64,000 nucleotides of DNA from DASYQD01 sp036005845 (GCA_036005845.1 DASYQD010000055.1:1-64000); one strand, 5' to 3'. Counted from the stretch's first letter, positions 23,585-31,999 are shown. A program made the numbers and translations. The notes: generated by a model not told the origin, from the letters alone.

Positions 23585-24082
23585 ATGTCCAAACATCGAA
23601 CCCTAGGTGTCCTGCTGATCGGACTCTCGGTCCTGGCCGGTCCCGCTACCAGCGCGGCGCACGGCAGCGACCTGCTGGATACCGTGCGCGCGGCGCACGC
23701 GCGTCACGTGCGGATGATCAAGCAGGCGCACGCGCGCCACCTGCGCGTGCTGCACAAGATCGAGGCGGCGCACGAGCGGCACATGCGCCACGCGCCGGCT
23801 CCCATCCGCGAGGTCCACGCGTTCGTGGCCGAGCGGCACCGGGCGCACATGCGCGCGCTTGCCAAGGCGGACCGGTTCGTGCAGCGGCGCCACGCCGTGC
23901 ACGAGCGCGCGGTGAGCGGCGCCGTGGCCGTCGTCCAGGAGCGTCACCGCGAGCACGTCCAGGCTGCCGGCCTGCAGGGCGTGCACAACGAGGTGGCCAG
24001 CGTCGGCGCGAGCGTCGAGCGCGCGCACGCGCGTCACGTCAGCGCGCTGCAGCGCTTCGCGGACTGGCTGGTCGGCGCCTAG
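23585..24082 (+). CDS. Secreted histidine-rich helical repeat protein of unknown function
   Basis: The 165-residue product has a signal peptide (MSKHRTLGVLLIGLSVLAGP, cleavage near TSAAHG). The mature part is one long predicted helix with a recurring AHxRH motif: AHARHVRMIKQ, AHARHLRVLHK, AHERHMRH, then ERHRAHMRA, ERHREHVQA and AHARHVSAL. Twenty histidines occur in 165 residues, most spaced 3-4 or 11 residues apart so that they would line one or two faces of the helix. This suggests metal binding or pH-sensitive assembly, but I recognise no family. The start is fixed by GAGGAGGTA upstream of ATG 23585. A hairpin terminator follows. Confidence 0.75.
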   Translation: MSKHRTLGVLLIGLSVLAGPATSAAHGSDLLDTVRAAHARHVRMIKQAHARHLRVLHKIEAAHERHMRHAPAPIREVHAFVAERHRAHMRALAKADRFVQRRHAVHERAVSGAVAVVQERHREHVQAAGLQGVHNEVASVGASVERAHARHVSALQRFADWLVGA

Positions 24083-24126
24083 CGCGCGGCCTGCGCGTTT
24101 GGCGCGATCACCAGGGAGTCGAAGAC

Positions 24127-24154
24127 GGGCCGCTCAGCCACCGCCGAGCGGCCC
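24127..24154. terminator. Hairpin terminator between convergent genes
   Basis: A perfect 9-bp stem (GGGCCGCTC at 24127-24135, GAGCGGCCC at 24146-24154) with a 10-base loop lies between the stop codons of the histidine-rich gene and the convergent propeller gene. The T-run is weak, so it may stop transcription from either side only partly. Confidence 0.6.
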
Positions 24155-24174
24155 GCTCGTTCTACTGCCGGGTG

Positions 24175-25728
24175 CTATTCCTGGCCTTGCTTGACGACGT
24201 CCAGGCTGCAGGTCGACGTCGAGCTGCCCGCCTCCACCGTCCACTCGATGTGGGTGCCGACGCCGCCCGTGTGCTCGATCTCGATCGTCGCGCCGTCGAT
24301 GTTGACCTGGCAAGCGGCGTGGTGCGGACCGTCGTCGCCGACCTTCCAGCAGTCGTAGCCGGTGATCGTCGGCGCCGGAGTGGGTCCGCAGTTGTTCACC
24401 GCCGAGGCGATGAACGAGATCGGCCCGTCCGGCGGCGTGATGGTCTCCGGGTTGTTGCAGGAGATCACCGGCGCCGACTCGTCGCCGCCGGTCACCGTCA
24501 CCGTCGCCTGGCAGGTGGCGGAATCCTGGCCGTCGTAGACGAAGAGGGTGACTTGCGTGTCGCCCGTCGGGTAGGGGCCGCCTGGGTCCTGGCTGATGGT
24601 CAGCGGGGCGCCCTCGGGGTCGTACGAGCCGTTGTCGATCGAGGCCTCGGCGCCGCACTGGTTGGGCGGCGCGGCCACGGTGACGTCATGGCAGACCGCC
24701 ACCGGCGGCTGGTTCGCCGCCGGGGTCACGGCGACCTGGAGGACGTTGTAGTTCCAACCGGTGGGCAGGAAGGGCGAGGTGGCGAGGGTGCCACCCGCCA
24801 CGTCGAAGCCGAGCAGGCGCGGCAGGCTGCTGTTCGGATCGGAAAGAAGATTGCCGCGGATGTAGATCCGGCCGGTATACGGGTCGTACGCGTTGGAGCC
24901 CGAGATCGTGCAGCAGTCGTCGACGCCGTCGCCGACCGTCGCCACCGCGCCGGTCGTGGGGTTGACGGTGACGACGTACTCCTTGTTGCCGCCGACGTCG
25001 AAGACGATGCCGTAGAGCGTGCCGGTGAGCGGATCGAGCTCGAAGTCGTTGTACTGCCACGCCGTCGACAGCGAGGGGGAGGAGACGAGCGTGCCGGTCG
25101 GGGCGTCGAAGCCGAGCAGGCGCTTGGGGCTCTCCGGCCCATCGGAGAGCAGGTTGCCGGCCACGTAGAGGCGCCCGGTCGCCGGGTTGTAGGCCGAGAC
25201 GCTGAAACCGCCGATCGTGCAGCAGTTGGCGATCGTGTTGCCGACCTGCGTCCGATCGGCGATCGTCGGCGTGACGATCGCCACCTGCTCCTCGGAGGCG
25301 CCGAGGTCGAAGAGGAGGCCCCAGACGGTGCCGCTGCCGATGTCGAGCTTGAACACGTTGTTGACGTACGTGCCGCCGGTGAGCACCGGGTCCGTCACCA
25401 GGGTGCCGGTCGTGGCGTCGAAGCCGAGCAGCCGGAAGTCGGAGCCCTCCCCATCGGAGAGGCGAAAGCCGGCGGCATAGAAGTAACCGATGTTGGCGTC
25501 GAGGGCGTAGACCGGGAAGCCGCCGATGAGGCAGCAGTCGTCCATGCCGCCGGCAACCGGCGTGAGGGCGCCGCTCGCGGGGTCGACCGTCACCACCCTC
25601 TCCTTGTTGATGGAGAGGTCGTTGACGAGCCCGTACAGCGTACCGGGCGTCAGCGCGGTGGCGCGCAGCGAGCCAGAGACGAGGAGCAGCGCGGCCACGG
25701 CGAGCGCGCAACGTCGAACGAGAGTCAT
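24175..25728 (-). CDS. Secreted beta-propeller-like protein with conserved Cys-Cys repeats
   Basis: The 517-residue product has a signal peptide (MTLVRRCALAVAALLLVSGS). Residues about 27-330 are repeats of about 95 residues, each with GTLYG(L/I)V.D...NKE.VVTV.P.TG and then a DCC-like element: MDDCCLIGG, IANCCTIGG and VDDCCTISG, followed by GR(L/I)Y..GNLLSD and RLLGFD. The vicinal cysteines at the same place in each repeat suggest structural disulfides or metal binding. Residues about 340-517 are Ig/PKD-like, beginning NQPPVAVCHDVTVAA, with several paired cysteines (HYR-type). It is probably extracellular; no enzyme domain is seen. GGAGGG precedes ATG 25728. It lies 52 bp downstream of the FecR-domain gene on the same strand. 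Confidence 0.75.
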   Translation of the reverse strand: MTLVRRCALAVAALLLVSGSLRATALTPGTLYGLVNDLSINKERVVTVDPASGALTPVAGGMDDCCLIGGFPVYALDANIGYFYAAGFRLSDGEGSDFRLLGFDATTGTLVTDPVLTGGTYVNNVFKLDIGSGTVWGLLFDLGASEEQVAIVTPTIADRTQVGNTIANCCTIGGFSVSAYNPATGRLYVAGNLLSDGPESPKRLLGFDAPTGTLVSSPSLSTAWQYNDFELDPLTGTLYGIVFDVGGNKEYVVTVNPTTGAVATVGDGVDDCCTISGSNAYDPYTGRIYIRGNLLSDPNSSLPRLLGFDVAGGTLATSPFLPTGWNYNVLQVAVTPAANQPPVAVCHDVTVAAPPNQCGAEASIDNGSYDPEGAPLTISQDPGGPYPTGDTQVTLFVYDGQDSATCQATVTVTGGDESAPVISCNNPETITPPDGPISFIASAVNNCGPTPAPTITGYDCWKVGDDGPHHAACQVNIDGATIEIEHTGGVGTHIEWTVEAGSSTSTCSLDVVKQGQE

Positions 25729-25743
25729 CGTGATGCCCTCCGG

Positions 25744-25768
25744 TAGGTGTAGATGAAGCCTACACCTA
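25744..25768 (-). promoter_or_regulatory. Hairpin just upstream of the propeller gene's ribosome binding site
   Basis: A perfect 9-bp inverted repeat (TAGGTGTAG at 25744-25752, CTACACCTA at 25760-25768) with a 7-base loop lies in the 52-bp gap between the FecR-domain gene and the propeller gene, ending just before the GGAGGG site on the minus strand. It could modulate translation, stabilise the downstream mRNA, or bind a protein dimer. Confidence 0.5.
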
Positions 25769-25780
25769 ACGCGGAAAGGC

Positions 25781-27061
25781 CTAACAGTTCGGCTCAGTCG
25801 CCGGCTCGTCCCGGATGGGTGCCGCGAAGACCGTCGGCTCGCTGCTGCCGCTGCCCTCCTGAGTCGGCCTGGGCATCGGGTCGGAGACGGACTCCTGGCT
25901 CGCCGGAGCGGCGTCCGCGACGAATGTGGGGCTGTCGCTCGGCGAGCTGTCCGCGCCGCTCGAGCCGGCGGTTGCCGAGTCGGCGGAGCTGCCGGCGGTC
26001 TGCGCCTCCTCGGCGGTCGAGGGTTGGGACTCCTTCGCGGGGCTTGCCGCCGGCGCATAGGTGCCCGCGATGCTCGCGGCGCGCCAACCGTCATCGTCGT
26101 CGTACGTCTCCAGGATCGGCTTGGTGATCGGAAGCTCGCCGGGCTCGCTGGTGCTCGCTTCATCGAGCGGCCACGGCTTGTCCACGGGGACCTCGATCGC
26201 GGCGACGGCCGCCGCGGGCTCGCGGCCCGGCGACACCGCGTTGCGGCCGGGATCGGTCGCGACGGCCGGGCCGGGGTCGGCGGCGGGATGCGGCGGCCGC
26301 GTGCGCACGGCGCGGCCCGGCGGGCGGGGATCGACGCAGACCGGCTCGCCGACCTCCCAGGCGTCGAAGCCGAGGTCGTAGTAGTCGAGCCCGAGGTCGC
26401 CGTAGTCCGCGGCGGCCAGCCGCTCGCGGCGGCGGTCGAGCGTCGCCGCCCAGCGCTCGAGGGCGTCGTCGCCGCCGGCGCGCTCGACGACCGCCGCGCC
26501 GTCACCCTCGATCGAAGCCTGCTCGCCGGCCGCGAGCCAGACCGCGCCCTGCCGCGTGCGCAGCTCGATCTCGCCGCGCCGCGCGACGACGACCGTCGAG
26601 TCTTCGCCGCGTTCGATGCGGCAGGAGCCGGCGCTGACGTAGACGGTGGCGTTCTCGGTGTCGATGCGGACCTCGCGGCCGCTGTCGTTGGTCAGCAGCA
26701 GCTCGCCGCGGTCGAGGCGCAGCAGGTTGGCGGTGAAATCGCCGTCGCTCGCGCCGGCGAGGGTCGCGAACGTCAGCTCGCTGTCGCCGGCGACGAGGGC
26801 GTCTACGGCCTCGGCGAGCACGGCCTCGACGCGGGCGCCGCGAGCGGTGATGAGCCGATCGCCGCCGAGCAGCGGCTCGTCCGCAGCGGCCACGGCTTGC
26901 GCCCCGGCCCGCTCGATCGTCGCGGCGCCGTCGACGACGCCGAGCCGGGCGCCGGCCTCGTTATTCGCCGCGGCGGCCGGGATGGCGAGGGCCACTGCCA
27001 GGACGAGGACGATCAGCAACGGCGCTCCTCGGCCTCGACCTGGAGACGGGACAATGATCAT
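25781..27061 (-). CDS. Secreted or membrane-anchored FecR-domain protein
   Basis: The 426-residue product has an N-terminal export signal or membrane anchor (APLLIVLVLAVALAIPAAAA). Residues about 40-165 form a FecR-type domain: LGVVDGAATIERAG, LLGGDRLITARGARVEAVLA, LRLDRGELLLTNDSGREVRIDTENATVYV, and a second small strand set with RRGEIELRTRQGAVWL. In sigma regulators FecR senses receptor state, but standalone FecR-domain proteins without a sigma factor nearby, as here, have unknown roles. The C-terminal half (about 240-426) is Pro/Ser/Ala-rich and looks disordered. It is upstream of the propeller gene on the same strand and divergent from the TonB receptor. Confidence 0.78.
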   Translation of the reverse strand: MIIVPSPGRGRGAPLLIVLVLAVALAIPAAAANNEAGARLGVVDGAATIERAGAQAVAAADEPLLGGDRLITARGARVEAVLAEAVDALVAGDSELTFATLAGASDGDFTANLLRLDRGELLLTNDSGREVRIDTENATVYVSAGSCRIERGEDSTVVVARRGEIELRTRQGAVWLAAGEQASIEGDGAAVVERAGGDDALERWAATLDRRRERLAAADYGDLGLDYYDLGFDAWEVGEPVCVDPRPPGRAVRTRPPHPAADPGPAVATDPGRNAVSPGREPAAAVAAIEVPVDKPWPLDEASTSEPGELPITKPILETYDDDDGWRAASIAGTYAPAASPAKESQPSTAEEAQTAGSSADSATAGSSGADSSPSDSPTFVADAAPASQESVSDPMPRPTQEGSGSSEPTVFAAPIRDEPATEPNC

Positions 27062-27202
27062 GGGGCTCCCTCCCTCGCGCGCTCAGCAGCTGCGGTTGCC
27101 GGTGCCGTTTGCAAGTGGAGAGCCACGGCGTACCGCCGCTCGTTCGAGCGCGCCGCCTCGCCGCGAGCGCGCATTCTTCGCCGAGCCTGTCCCCGCGCGG
27201 AG

Positions 27203-27222
27203 TCACCCGGTGTCACCGGTGA
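27203..27222. promoter_or_regulatory. Candidate operator in the fecR-like/TonB-receptor divergent region
   Basis: The 352-bp region 27062-27413 has no convincing gene. Within it TCACCCGGTG (27203-27212) is followed directly by the perfect palindrome TCACCGGTGA (27213-27222). Two adjacent near-identical palindromic half-sites between divergent genes look like a binding site for a dimeric repressor. I see no clear -35/-10 pair in the rest of the gap. Confidence 0.4.
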
Positions 27223-27413
27223 GGACGTTCGTTTCCGCTGCGGCGTACGATCCGCATGGTGCTCCCCACAGCCGGCAAAGTGAGCGGCCGGCGCCTGCGG
27301 GCGCTGCCGCACTGCCGTATACGCGCTGACGCAGGATTCGGCCGATTACCTCCGGATCGTGGGTCGGCTGACGATCGAGACCGGCGCCGCGCTGCGCGTC
27401 TCTGGGTGATGCC

Positions 27414-29552
27414 GTGCCCGCCCGTTCGTTCCTCGCGCCCCGCGTGGTGAGCGGAGCCCTGCTCGCGGCGGCGATCGCGACGGCGTGGGCGGGCGCTCGC
27501 GGCGCCGCCGCGCCGCCGCACGACGCCGGGACGACGGCTGCCGTCGCGCCCACGCCGCGGCCGCTCGCGCCGGTAACCGAGATCGACCGGTCCGCCGTCC
27601 TTGAGCCGGCGGACCTCGCGGACCTGCTTCGCCACGCTCCCGGCGTGCGCGTCGTGCGGCATGGGCTTCACGCCTTCGCGCTCGACGTTCGCGGGCTCGA
27701 AGGGGTGACGGAGCGGCGGCTGCTCGTGCTCGTCGACGGCCGCGATGCGTCGGTGCCGCTCGCCGGCACGCCGCCGTGGGCGGCGGTGGCGTTCGCCGGC
27801 GAGGAGCTGGAGCGGCTCGAGCTCGCGCGTGGGCCGGGCTCGGCGCGCTACGGTGGCGGCGCCTACGGCGGCGTGCTCGCGCTGGTGACGCGGTCGCCGC
27901 GGGCGCCACGAAGCGACGTGCGCCTCGCGGCCGGCGAGCGCGACAGCGCCCATGCCTGGACGGGCTGGGCCGGCGAGGTCGCCGGCGCCACCTACCTCGC
28001 GGTGAACGCCGGCTTCGAGCGCAGCCGCGGCTTCGCGCGCTCGCGCGTGGACGCCAGCGAGTACGCCGGTCTGCCGCGCGAACGGCTGCCGCTCGACGGC
28101 GGCCGCGAGCGCGTCGGCGGGTTCGACCTGCGCCTCGAGCGCGACTTCGCCGCCAACGCGAGCCTGCGCCTGGCGGCGGGAACGGCGGCGATCGCCGGCG
28201 TGCTGACGCGCAGCGAGCTCGACCGCCAGCAGGTCACCGACGCGGATGCGCCGTGGCTGCGCTTCGATCTCACTACGCCGAGCCGCCGATTGCGTGGAAG
28301 CTGGACCGGCTACCGCAGCCGCGCTCAGCGGGCATTGGGATTGGGACGCGAGCTGTCGCTCGATGCCGATCGCTACGCGATCGAGCTCGAGGGCGAACGA
28401 GCGGCGAATGCGCACGGTCGTCTCACCGGAGGCCTCGTCGTCCAGGGCGAGCTCGCCGACTCGCGCGACGCGCGCGGCCGCGAGACCTGGCTCGCTCGGC
28501 CGCTGCGCGACTCGTTGCAAGGAGCGTGGGGAAGCGCCGATTTCGATCTCGGCCGCCGTGCGCGCATGACGGTCGGCGGGCGCCTCGATCGCGCCGCCAG
28601 CAACGGTTCTCCGCGCGGCGCCGACCTGCAGGTCTCACCGCGGCTCGGCTTCGCCTACGCCTTCGGCGACGCGCACACGCTGCGGATCCACGCCGGCCGC
28701 GGCTTTGTGCGTCCGAGCGCGGAGCAGCGGTCTGTGGAAGTGCCGCTCCGGGAGCCGCTCGATCTCTCGCCGCTGCAGGACGCCTACGGCCTCGACCTCG
28801 GGTTCGACGGCGTGCCCGTCGTGGCGCTGGGCAACCCGCTCTTGCGGCCGGAATCGGTGAGCAGCGTCGAAGCCGGCTACAGCGGCCGCTTGGGCCCGCG
28901 GGTGCATCTCGACTTCGACGCGCACCGCAGCCGCCATCGCGACCTGGTCAGCGGGCTGCTGCCCGGCGTCGCCGCGGCGTATCCGCCGTACTCGGTGCCG
29001 GCGGGCGTGCCGCCCGAGCTCGCGTCGCTCTTCCTGCAGACGCTCGACCGTTTCCTCGATCCGGGTGTCCGCGCCGGTCTGGCCAGCCTGTCGGACGGCT
29101 CGCCCGCCGTCGTGCAGTCGTTCGCCAACGCGGGCGAGGCGGTGATCCGCGGCGCGGACGTCGGGCTGCGCGTCAGGATCGCGCGGCGTTGGGAGTCGAC
29201 GCTCGCCTATTCGCTCCTCGACTTCCACGTCGAGCGCACGGCGCCCGGTGACGTGCTCGTCGCCAATGCGCCCGACCACCGGCTGGCGGTGACGCTCGCC
29301 TATGGCGGTCCCGAGCTGCGCGTCGCCGCGGCATGGCGCGGGCAGCCAGAGTTCGAATGGAGCGCCGGCGGCTCGCGCGGCATCGTGCCCGCCCTCAGCG
29401 ACGTAGAAGTGGCGATGAGCCGGCGGTTGGGCAAGGTGTGGGAGCTGGGCCTGCGCGTGACCAACGCGTTCGACCGACGCCGTTACGAGAGCTTCGGCGG
29501 CGATTTGCTCGGCCGTCGGGCGCTGCTCACGGTGGGGCACTCCGGGCGATGA
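27414..29552 (+). CDS. TonB-dependent outer-membrane receptor
   Basis: The 712-residue product begins with an export signal (about residues 9-32). The plug domain runs from about 50 to 165: LADLLRHAPGVRVVRHG, LDVRGLEG, RLLVLVDGRD, ELERLELARGPGSARYGGGAYGGVLALVTR, the classical plug ending. The remaining ~540 residues are alternating barrel strands, ending with LGLRVTNAFDRRRYESFGG, a few residues and the final R. It should import a ligand too large for porins, but the substrate is not readable. The start is GTG 27414. Its stop overlaps the next gene's ATG (ATGA), so it is coupled to a glycoside hydrolase-like gene, which hints at a glycan ligand. Confidence 0.88.
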   Translation: MPARSFLAPRVVSGALLAAAIATAWAGARGAAAPPHDAGTTAAVAPTPRPLAPVTEIDRSAVLEPADLADLLRHAPGVRVVRHGLHAFALDVRGLEGVTERRLLVLVDGRDASVPLAGTPPWAAVAFAGEELERLELARGPGSARYGGGAYGGVLALVTRSPRAPRSDVRLAAGERDSAHAWTGWAGEVAGATYLAVNAGFERSRGFARSRVDASEYAGLPRERLPLDGGRERVGGFDLRLERDFAANASLRLAAGTAAIAGVLTRSELDRQQVTDADAPWLRFDLTTPSRRLRGSWTGYRSRAQRALGLGRELSLDADRYAIELEGERAANAHGRLTGGLVVQGELADSRDARGRETWLARPLRDSLQGAWGSADFDLGRRARMTVGGRLDRAASNGSPRGADLQVSPRLGFAYAFGDAHTLRIHAGRGFVRPSAEQRSVEVPLREPLDLSPLQDAYGLDLGFDGVPVVALGNPLLRPESVSSVEAGYSGRLGPRVHLDFDAHRSRHRDLVSGLLPGVAAAYPPYSVPAGVPPELASLFLQTLDRFLDPGVRAGLASLSDGSPAVVQSFANAGEAVIRGADVGLRVRIARRWESTLAYSLLDFHVERTAPGDVLVANAPDHRLAVTLAYGGPELRVAAAWRGQPEFEWSAGGSRGIVPALSDVEVAMSRRLGKVWELGLRVTNAFDRRRYESFGGDLLGRRALLTVGHSGR

Positions 29553-31996
29553 AGCAGCCGACGATCCTTGTCGCGCTCGCGCTTTTCGTTGGCGTCGTCG
29601 TCGGCATCGTAGCCGCGCGTGCTGGTGCGGCGGAGCCAGCACGCTGCACCTCGAGGCCCGTCGCCATCGGTGTCAACGTGCAAGGCCGACCCGACTTCGA
29701 CCGCGTGCGCGCCTCACAGATCGGCTGGGTGCGGCTCACCATTCGTTGGTCGGACATCAACCCGGCACCCGGCGTGTGGGAGCTCGGGGAGCTCGACCGC
29801 GAAGTGGCCGACGCGCGCGCGCACGGCGTCGACGTGCTGGCGCTCCTCAGCCACACGCCGGAGTGGGCTGGCGGCGGCGCGCACGGCGTCGTCCCACCCG
29901 CCGACCTCGGCCCATGGCGCGAGCTCGTCGGCCGCGTGGCGCGCCGCTACCGCGGCCGCATCGCCGCCTACGAGATCTGGAACGAGCCCGACGTCGAGGA
30001 CAAGGGCGACGGCATCGGCTGGGACCGCGACCTCGACGTCGCACCGCGCTACGTCGACCTGCTGCACGCGGCGGCGACCATCATCCGCGACGAAGCGCCC
30101 GGCACGGTGATCGTCGCGCCGGCGCTCTCCAGCGCCTCGACCGAACGCACGGCGCAGCTCTGGCGGCAGCTCGAGTCCACCGCGTTCGCCGACGGTGCCG
30201 CCCTCGACGACGTCGACGTCGTCTCGGTGCATCAGAACGTGCTCGACGCCGATCCTCCCGGCGAGTGGCTGGTGCGCCTGCTGTCGCGCAAGCTCTATCC
30301 GCTCTCCGCCGAGGCGCCGGTGCTGGCGAAGAAGCCGCTCTGGCTCACCGAGTTCGGCTGGCAGAGCGCGCAGGTCCGCGACGCGCGCCAGCGCGAGTAC
30401 CTGGAGCAGGCGCTGACGCTGGCGACCGGCGCTGCCGACTGGCCGCGCTGCGACAACGTCGCCAACTACCGCATCACGGCGGCGTTCATCTACAAGCTGC
30501 AGGACTCGGGCGGCGAGACCTCCGGCATCTTCCGCGAAAGCGGCGAAGCGAAGCCCGCCGTCGCGGAATTCCTGCAACCCCTTGCCTTCCCGGCGACCGC
30601 GGGCGGCACGCAGCGCGCCGATCTCGCCGTCGATTGCGCCGATCTCGACTGCACGTTCCGCCAAGCCACTTTCGACCCCGCGGGACCGTGGCGGTGCGCG
30701 TGGGACTTCGGCGACGGCACGGGCGCCGAGGGTTGCGCCGCGAGCCACGCCTACCACCGGCGTGGCCAGTACCTCGTCGGCCTGTCGATGCAGCTCGCCA
30801 CGCTGCGCCTCGACGGCTCGCGCTGGCTCGCCGCCACCTGCGCCGACCGCCAGCCGCCGACGGTCGTCGTGCGCTCGCCGGCGCCCGGCGCGCGCGTCGA
30901 CGGCGTCGTGGCGGTACGCGCCCACGCCACCGACGACCGCGGCGTGGTGGAGACGCAGCTCTGGGTCGACGGACGCCTGCTGGCGACGAGGCCCCGCGGC
31001 GGCACCGTCGGCTTCCTCTGGGATACCCGCGAGCTGCGCCCGGGCAGCACGCATTTGCTGAGGATCGTCGCCCGCGACCGCTGCGGCAACCTCGGGTCGT
31101 CGACGAACGGCACGATCGCCGTGATCATCGGCGGCGGCTCAGAGCCACCTTCGCGCCTGCGGTCTGCCGCGCGCCCGCGAGCGCGCCGCGCTGCTAGAGT
31201 TTTTTTCGTGGCCGAGGCCATCAGTGAAGTCCGGAAGGCCCGCGACGAGCCCGGCGCGGCGCCCGATTTCTCGCCGCTTGCGGCGACCTACGTGCGCGTC
31301 CGGCCAACCTACCCGCCCGCGCTCTACGCGTGGCTGGCCGGCCTCGCCAGGCGGCACGAGCTGGCGTGGGACTGCGCGACGGGCAACGGCCAGGCGGCGC
31401 TCGGCCTGGCGCCGCACTTCGCGCGCGTGGTGGCGACCGACCGGAGCGCCGAGCAGCTGCGGCACGCGCCGCCGCATCCGCGCGTCGAGTACCGGCTGGC
31501 GACCGCCGAGCGGTCGGGGCTCGCGGCGCGGAGGGCCGACCTCGTCACCGTCGCCGCGGCGCTCCACTGGCTCGACTTCGCGGCCTTCTTTGCCGAGACC
31601 GCGCGCGTGCTCTGCCCGGGCGGCGTGCTGGCGGCCTGGACCTACCACACCGCCATCTGCGAGCCGCCCTTCGACCGCGCCTTCCATCGTCTCTACTGGG
31701 ACGTCCTGCGTCCCTACTTTGATGACCGCGTCCGCTACGTCGACGACCGGTACGCCGGCATCGCGATGCCCGGCGAGCCGATCGCAGCGCCGCCGTTCAC
31801 CCTCACCGTCGACTGGACGCTCGAGGACGCGCTCGACTACGTGCGCACCTGGAGCGGCGCCAACGTCTACCGCGAGAAGACCGGCGCGGACCCGGCGGAG
31901 CTCATCCGCGAGGAACTGGCGCCGCTGTTCGGCGATGCGGCGACGACGCGCACCGTGCGCATCCCGCTCTTCGTGCGCGCCTCGCGCCTCGACTAG
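29549..31996 (+). CDS. Glycoside hydrolase-like protein with PKD/Ig domains, in one open frame with a methyltransferase
   Basis: Residues 1-28 are an export signal. Residues about 30-350 are a (beta/alpha)8 hydrolase of the GH5/GH39 type: RASQIGWVRLTIRWSDINP, AYEIWNEPDV with the acid/base Glu, and LWLTEFGWQS with the nucleophile Glu. Residues about 355-430 are a PKD-like module (WRCAWDFGDGTG), and about 430-530 an Ig-like module with DDRGVVETQLWVDGRLL. No in-frame stop follows: a non-protein-like, Arg/Ala-rich stretch at 31136-31205 leads into a complete methyltransferase to 31996. Either this is an 815-residue fusion, or a stop has been lost by mutation or sequence error. A secreted hydrolase joined to a cytoplasmic-type methyltransferase makes little sense, so two genes are likely. 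Confidence 0.7.
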   Translation: MKQPTILVALALFVGVVVGIVAARAGAAEPARCTSRPVAIGVNVQGRPDFDRVRASQIGWVRLTIRWSDINPAPGVWELGELDREVADARAHGVDVLALLSHTPEWAGGGAHGVVPPADLGPWRELVGRVARRYRGRIAAYEIWNEPDVEDKGDGIGWDRDLDVAPRYVDLLHAAATIIRDEAPGTVIVAPALSSASTERTAQLWRQLESTAFADGAALDDVDVVSVHQNVLDADPPGEWLVRLLSRKLYPLSAEAPVLAKKPLWLTEFGWQSAQVRDARQREYLEQALTLATGAADWPRCDNVANYRITAAFIYKLQDSGGETSGIFRESGEAKPAVAEFLQPLAFPATAGGTQRADLAVDCADLDCTFRQATFDPAGPWRCAWDFGDGTGAEGCAASHAYHRRGQYLVGLSMQLATLRLDGSRWLAATCADRQPPTVVVRSPAPGARVDGVVAVRAHATDDRGVVETQLWVDGRLLATRPRGGTVGFLWDTRELRPGSTHLLRIVARDRCGNLGSSTNGTIAVIIGGGSEPPSRLRSAARPRARRAARVFFVAEAISEVRKARDEPGAAPDFSPLAATYVRVRPTYPPALYAWLAGLARRHELAWDCATGNGQAALGLAPHFARVVATDRSAEQLRHAPPHPRVEYRLATAERSGLAARRADLVTVAAALHWLDFAAFFAETARVLCPGGVLAAWTYHTAICEPPFDRAFHRLYWDVLRPYFDDRVRYVDDRYAGIAMPGEPIAAPPFTLTVDWTLEDALDYVRTWSGANVYREKTGADPAELIREELAPLFGDAATTRTVRIPLFVRASRLD
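31195..31200 (+). promoter_or_regulatory. -10 element (TAGAGT) before the methyltransferase start
   Basis: TAGAGT is followed by seven bases (a T run and C) and GTG 31208. The same TAGAGT-then-GTGGCCGAGGCC arrangement occurs before the gene at 32848. It supports independent, leaderless expression of the methyltransferase. Confidence 0.45.
31208..31996 (+). CDS. Class I SAM-dependent methyltransferase (probable separate gene)
   Basis: From GTG 31208 the frame encodes 262 residues matching type-11 methyltransferases: DFSPLAATYVRVRPTYPP at the start, the SAM site WDCATGNGQAALGLAPHF at about residue 50, VVATDRSAEQL with the acidic ribose ligand, and LVTVAAALHWLDFAAFF. The ATYxxxRPxYP start and the AALHWLD motif are typical of small cytoplasmic methyltransferases resembling yeast TMT1/Crg1. 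Because the whole domain begins at this GTG and a leaderless-type -10 precedes it, I treat it as an independent gene sharing its frame with the hydrolase upstream. The substrate is unknown. Confidence 0.7.
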   Translation: MAEAISEVRKARDEPGAAPDFSPLAATYVRVRPTYPPALYAWLAGLARRHELAWDCATGNGQAALGLAPHFARVVATDRSAEQLRHAPPHPRVEYRLATAERSGLAARRADLVTVAAALHWLDFAAFFAETARVLCPGGVLAAWTYHTAICEPPFDRAFHRLYWDVLRPYFDDRVRYVDDRYAGIAMPGEPIAAPPFTLTVDWTLEDALDYVRTWSGANVYREKTGADPAELIREELAPLFGDAATTRTVRIPLFVRASRLD

Positions 31997-31999
31997 CGT

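Noticed and set aside
27325..27408. Protein-like stretch (LTQDSADYLRIVGRLTIETG) before the TonB receptor start
   Set aside because: No start codon with a ribosome binding site in that frame, only about 30 residues, and no match that I can name.
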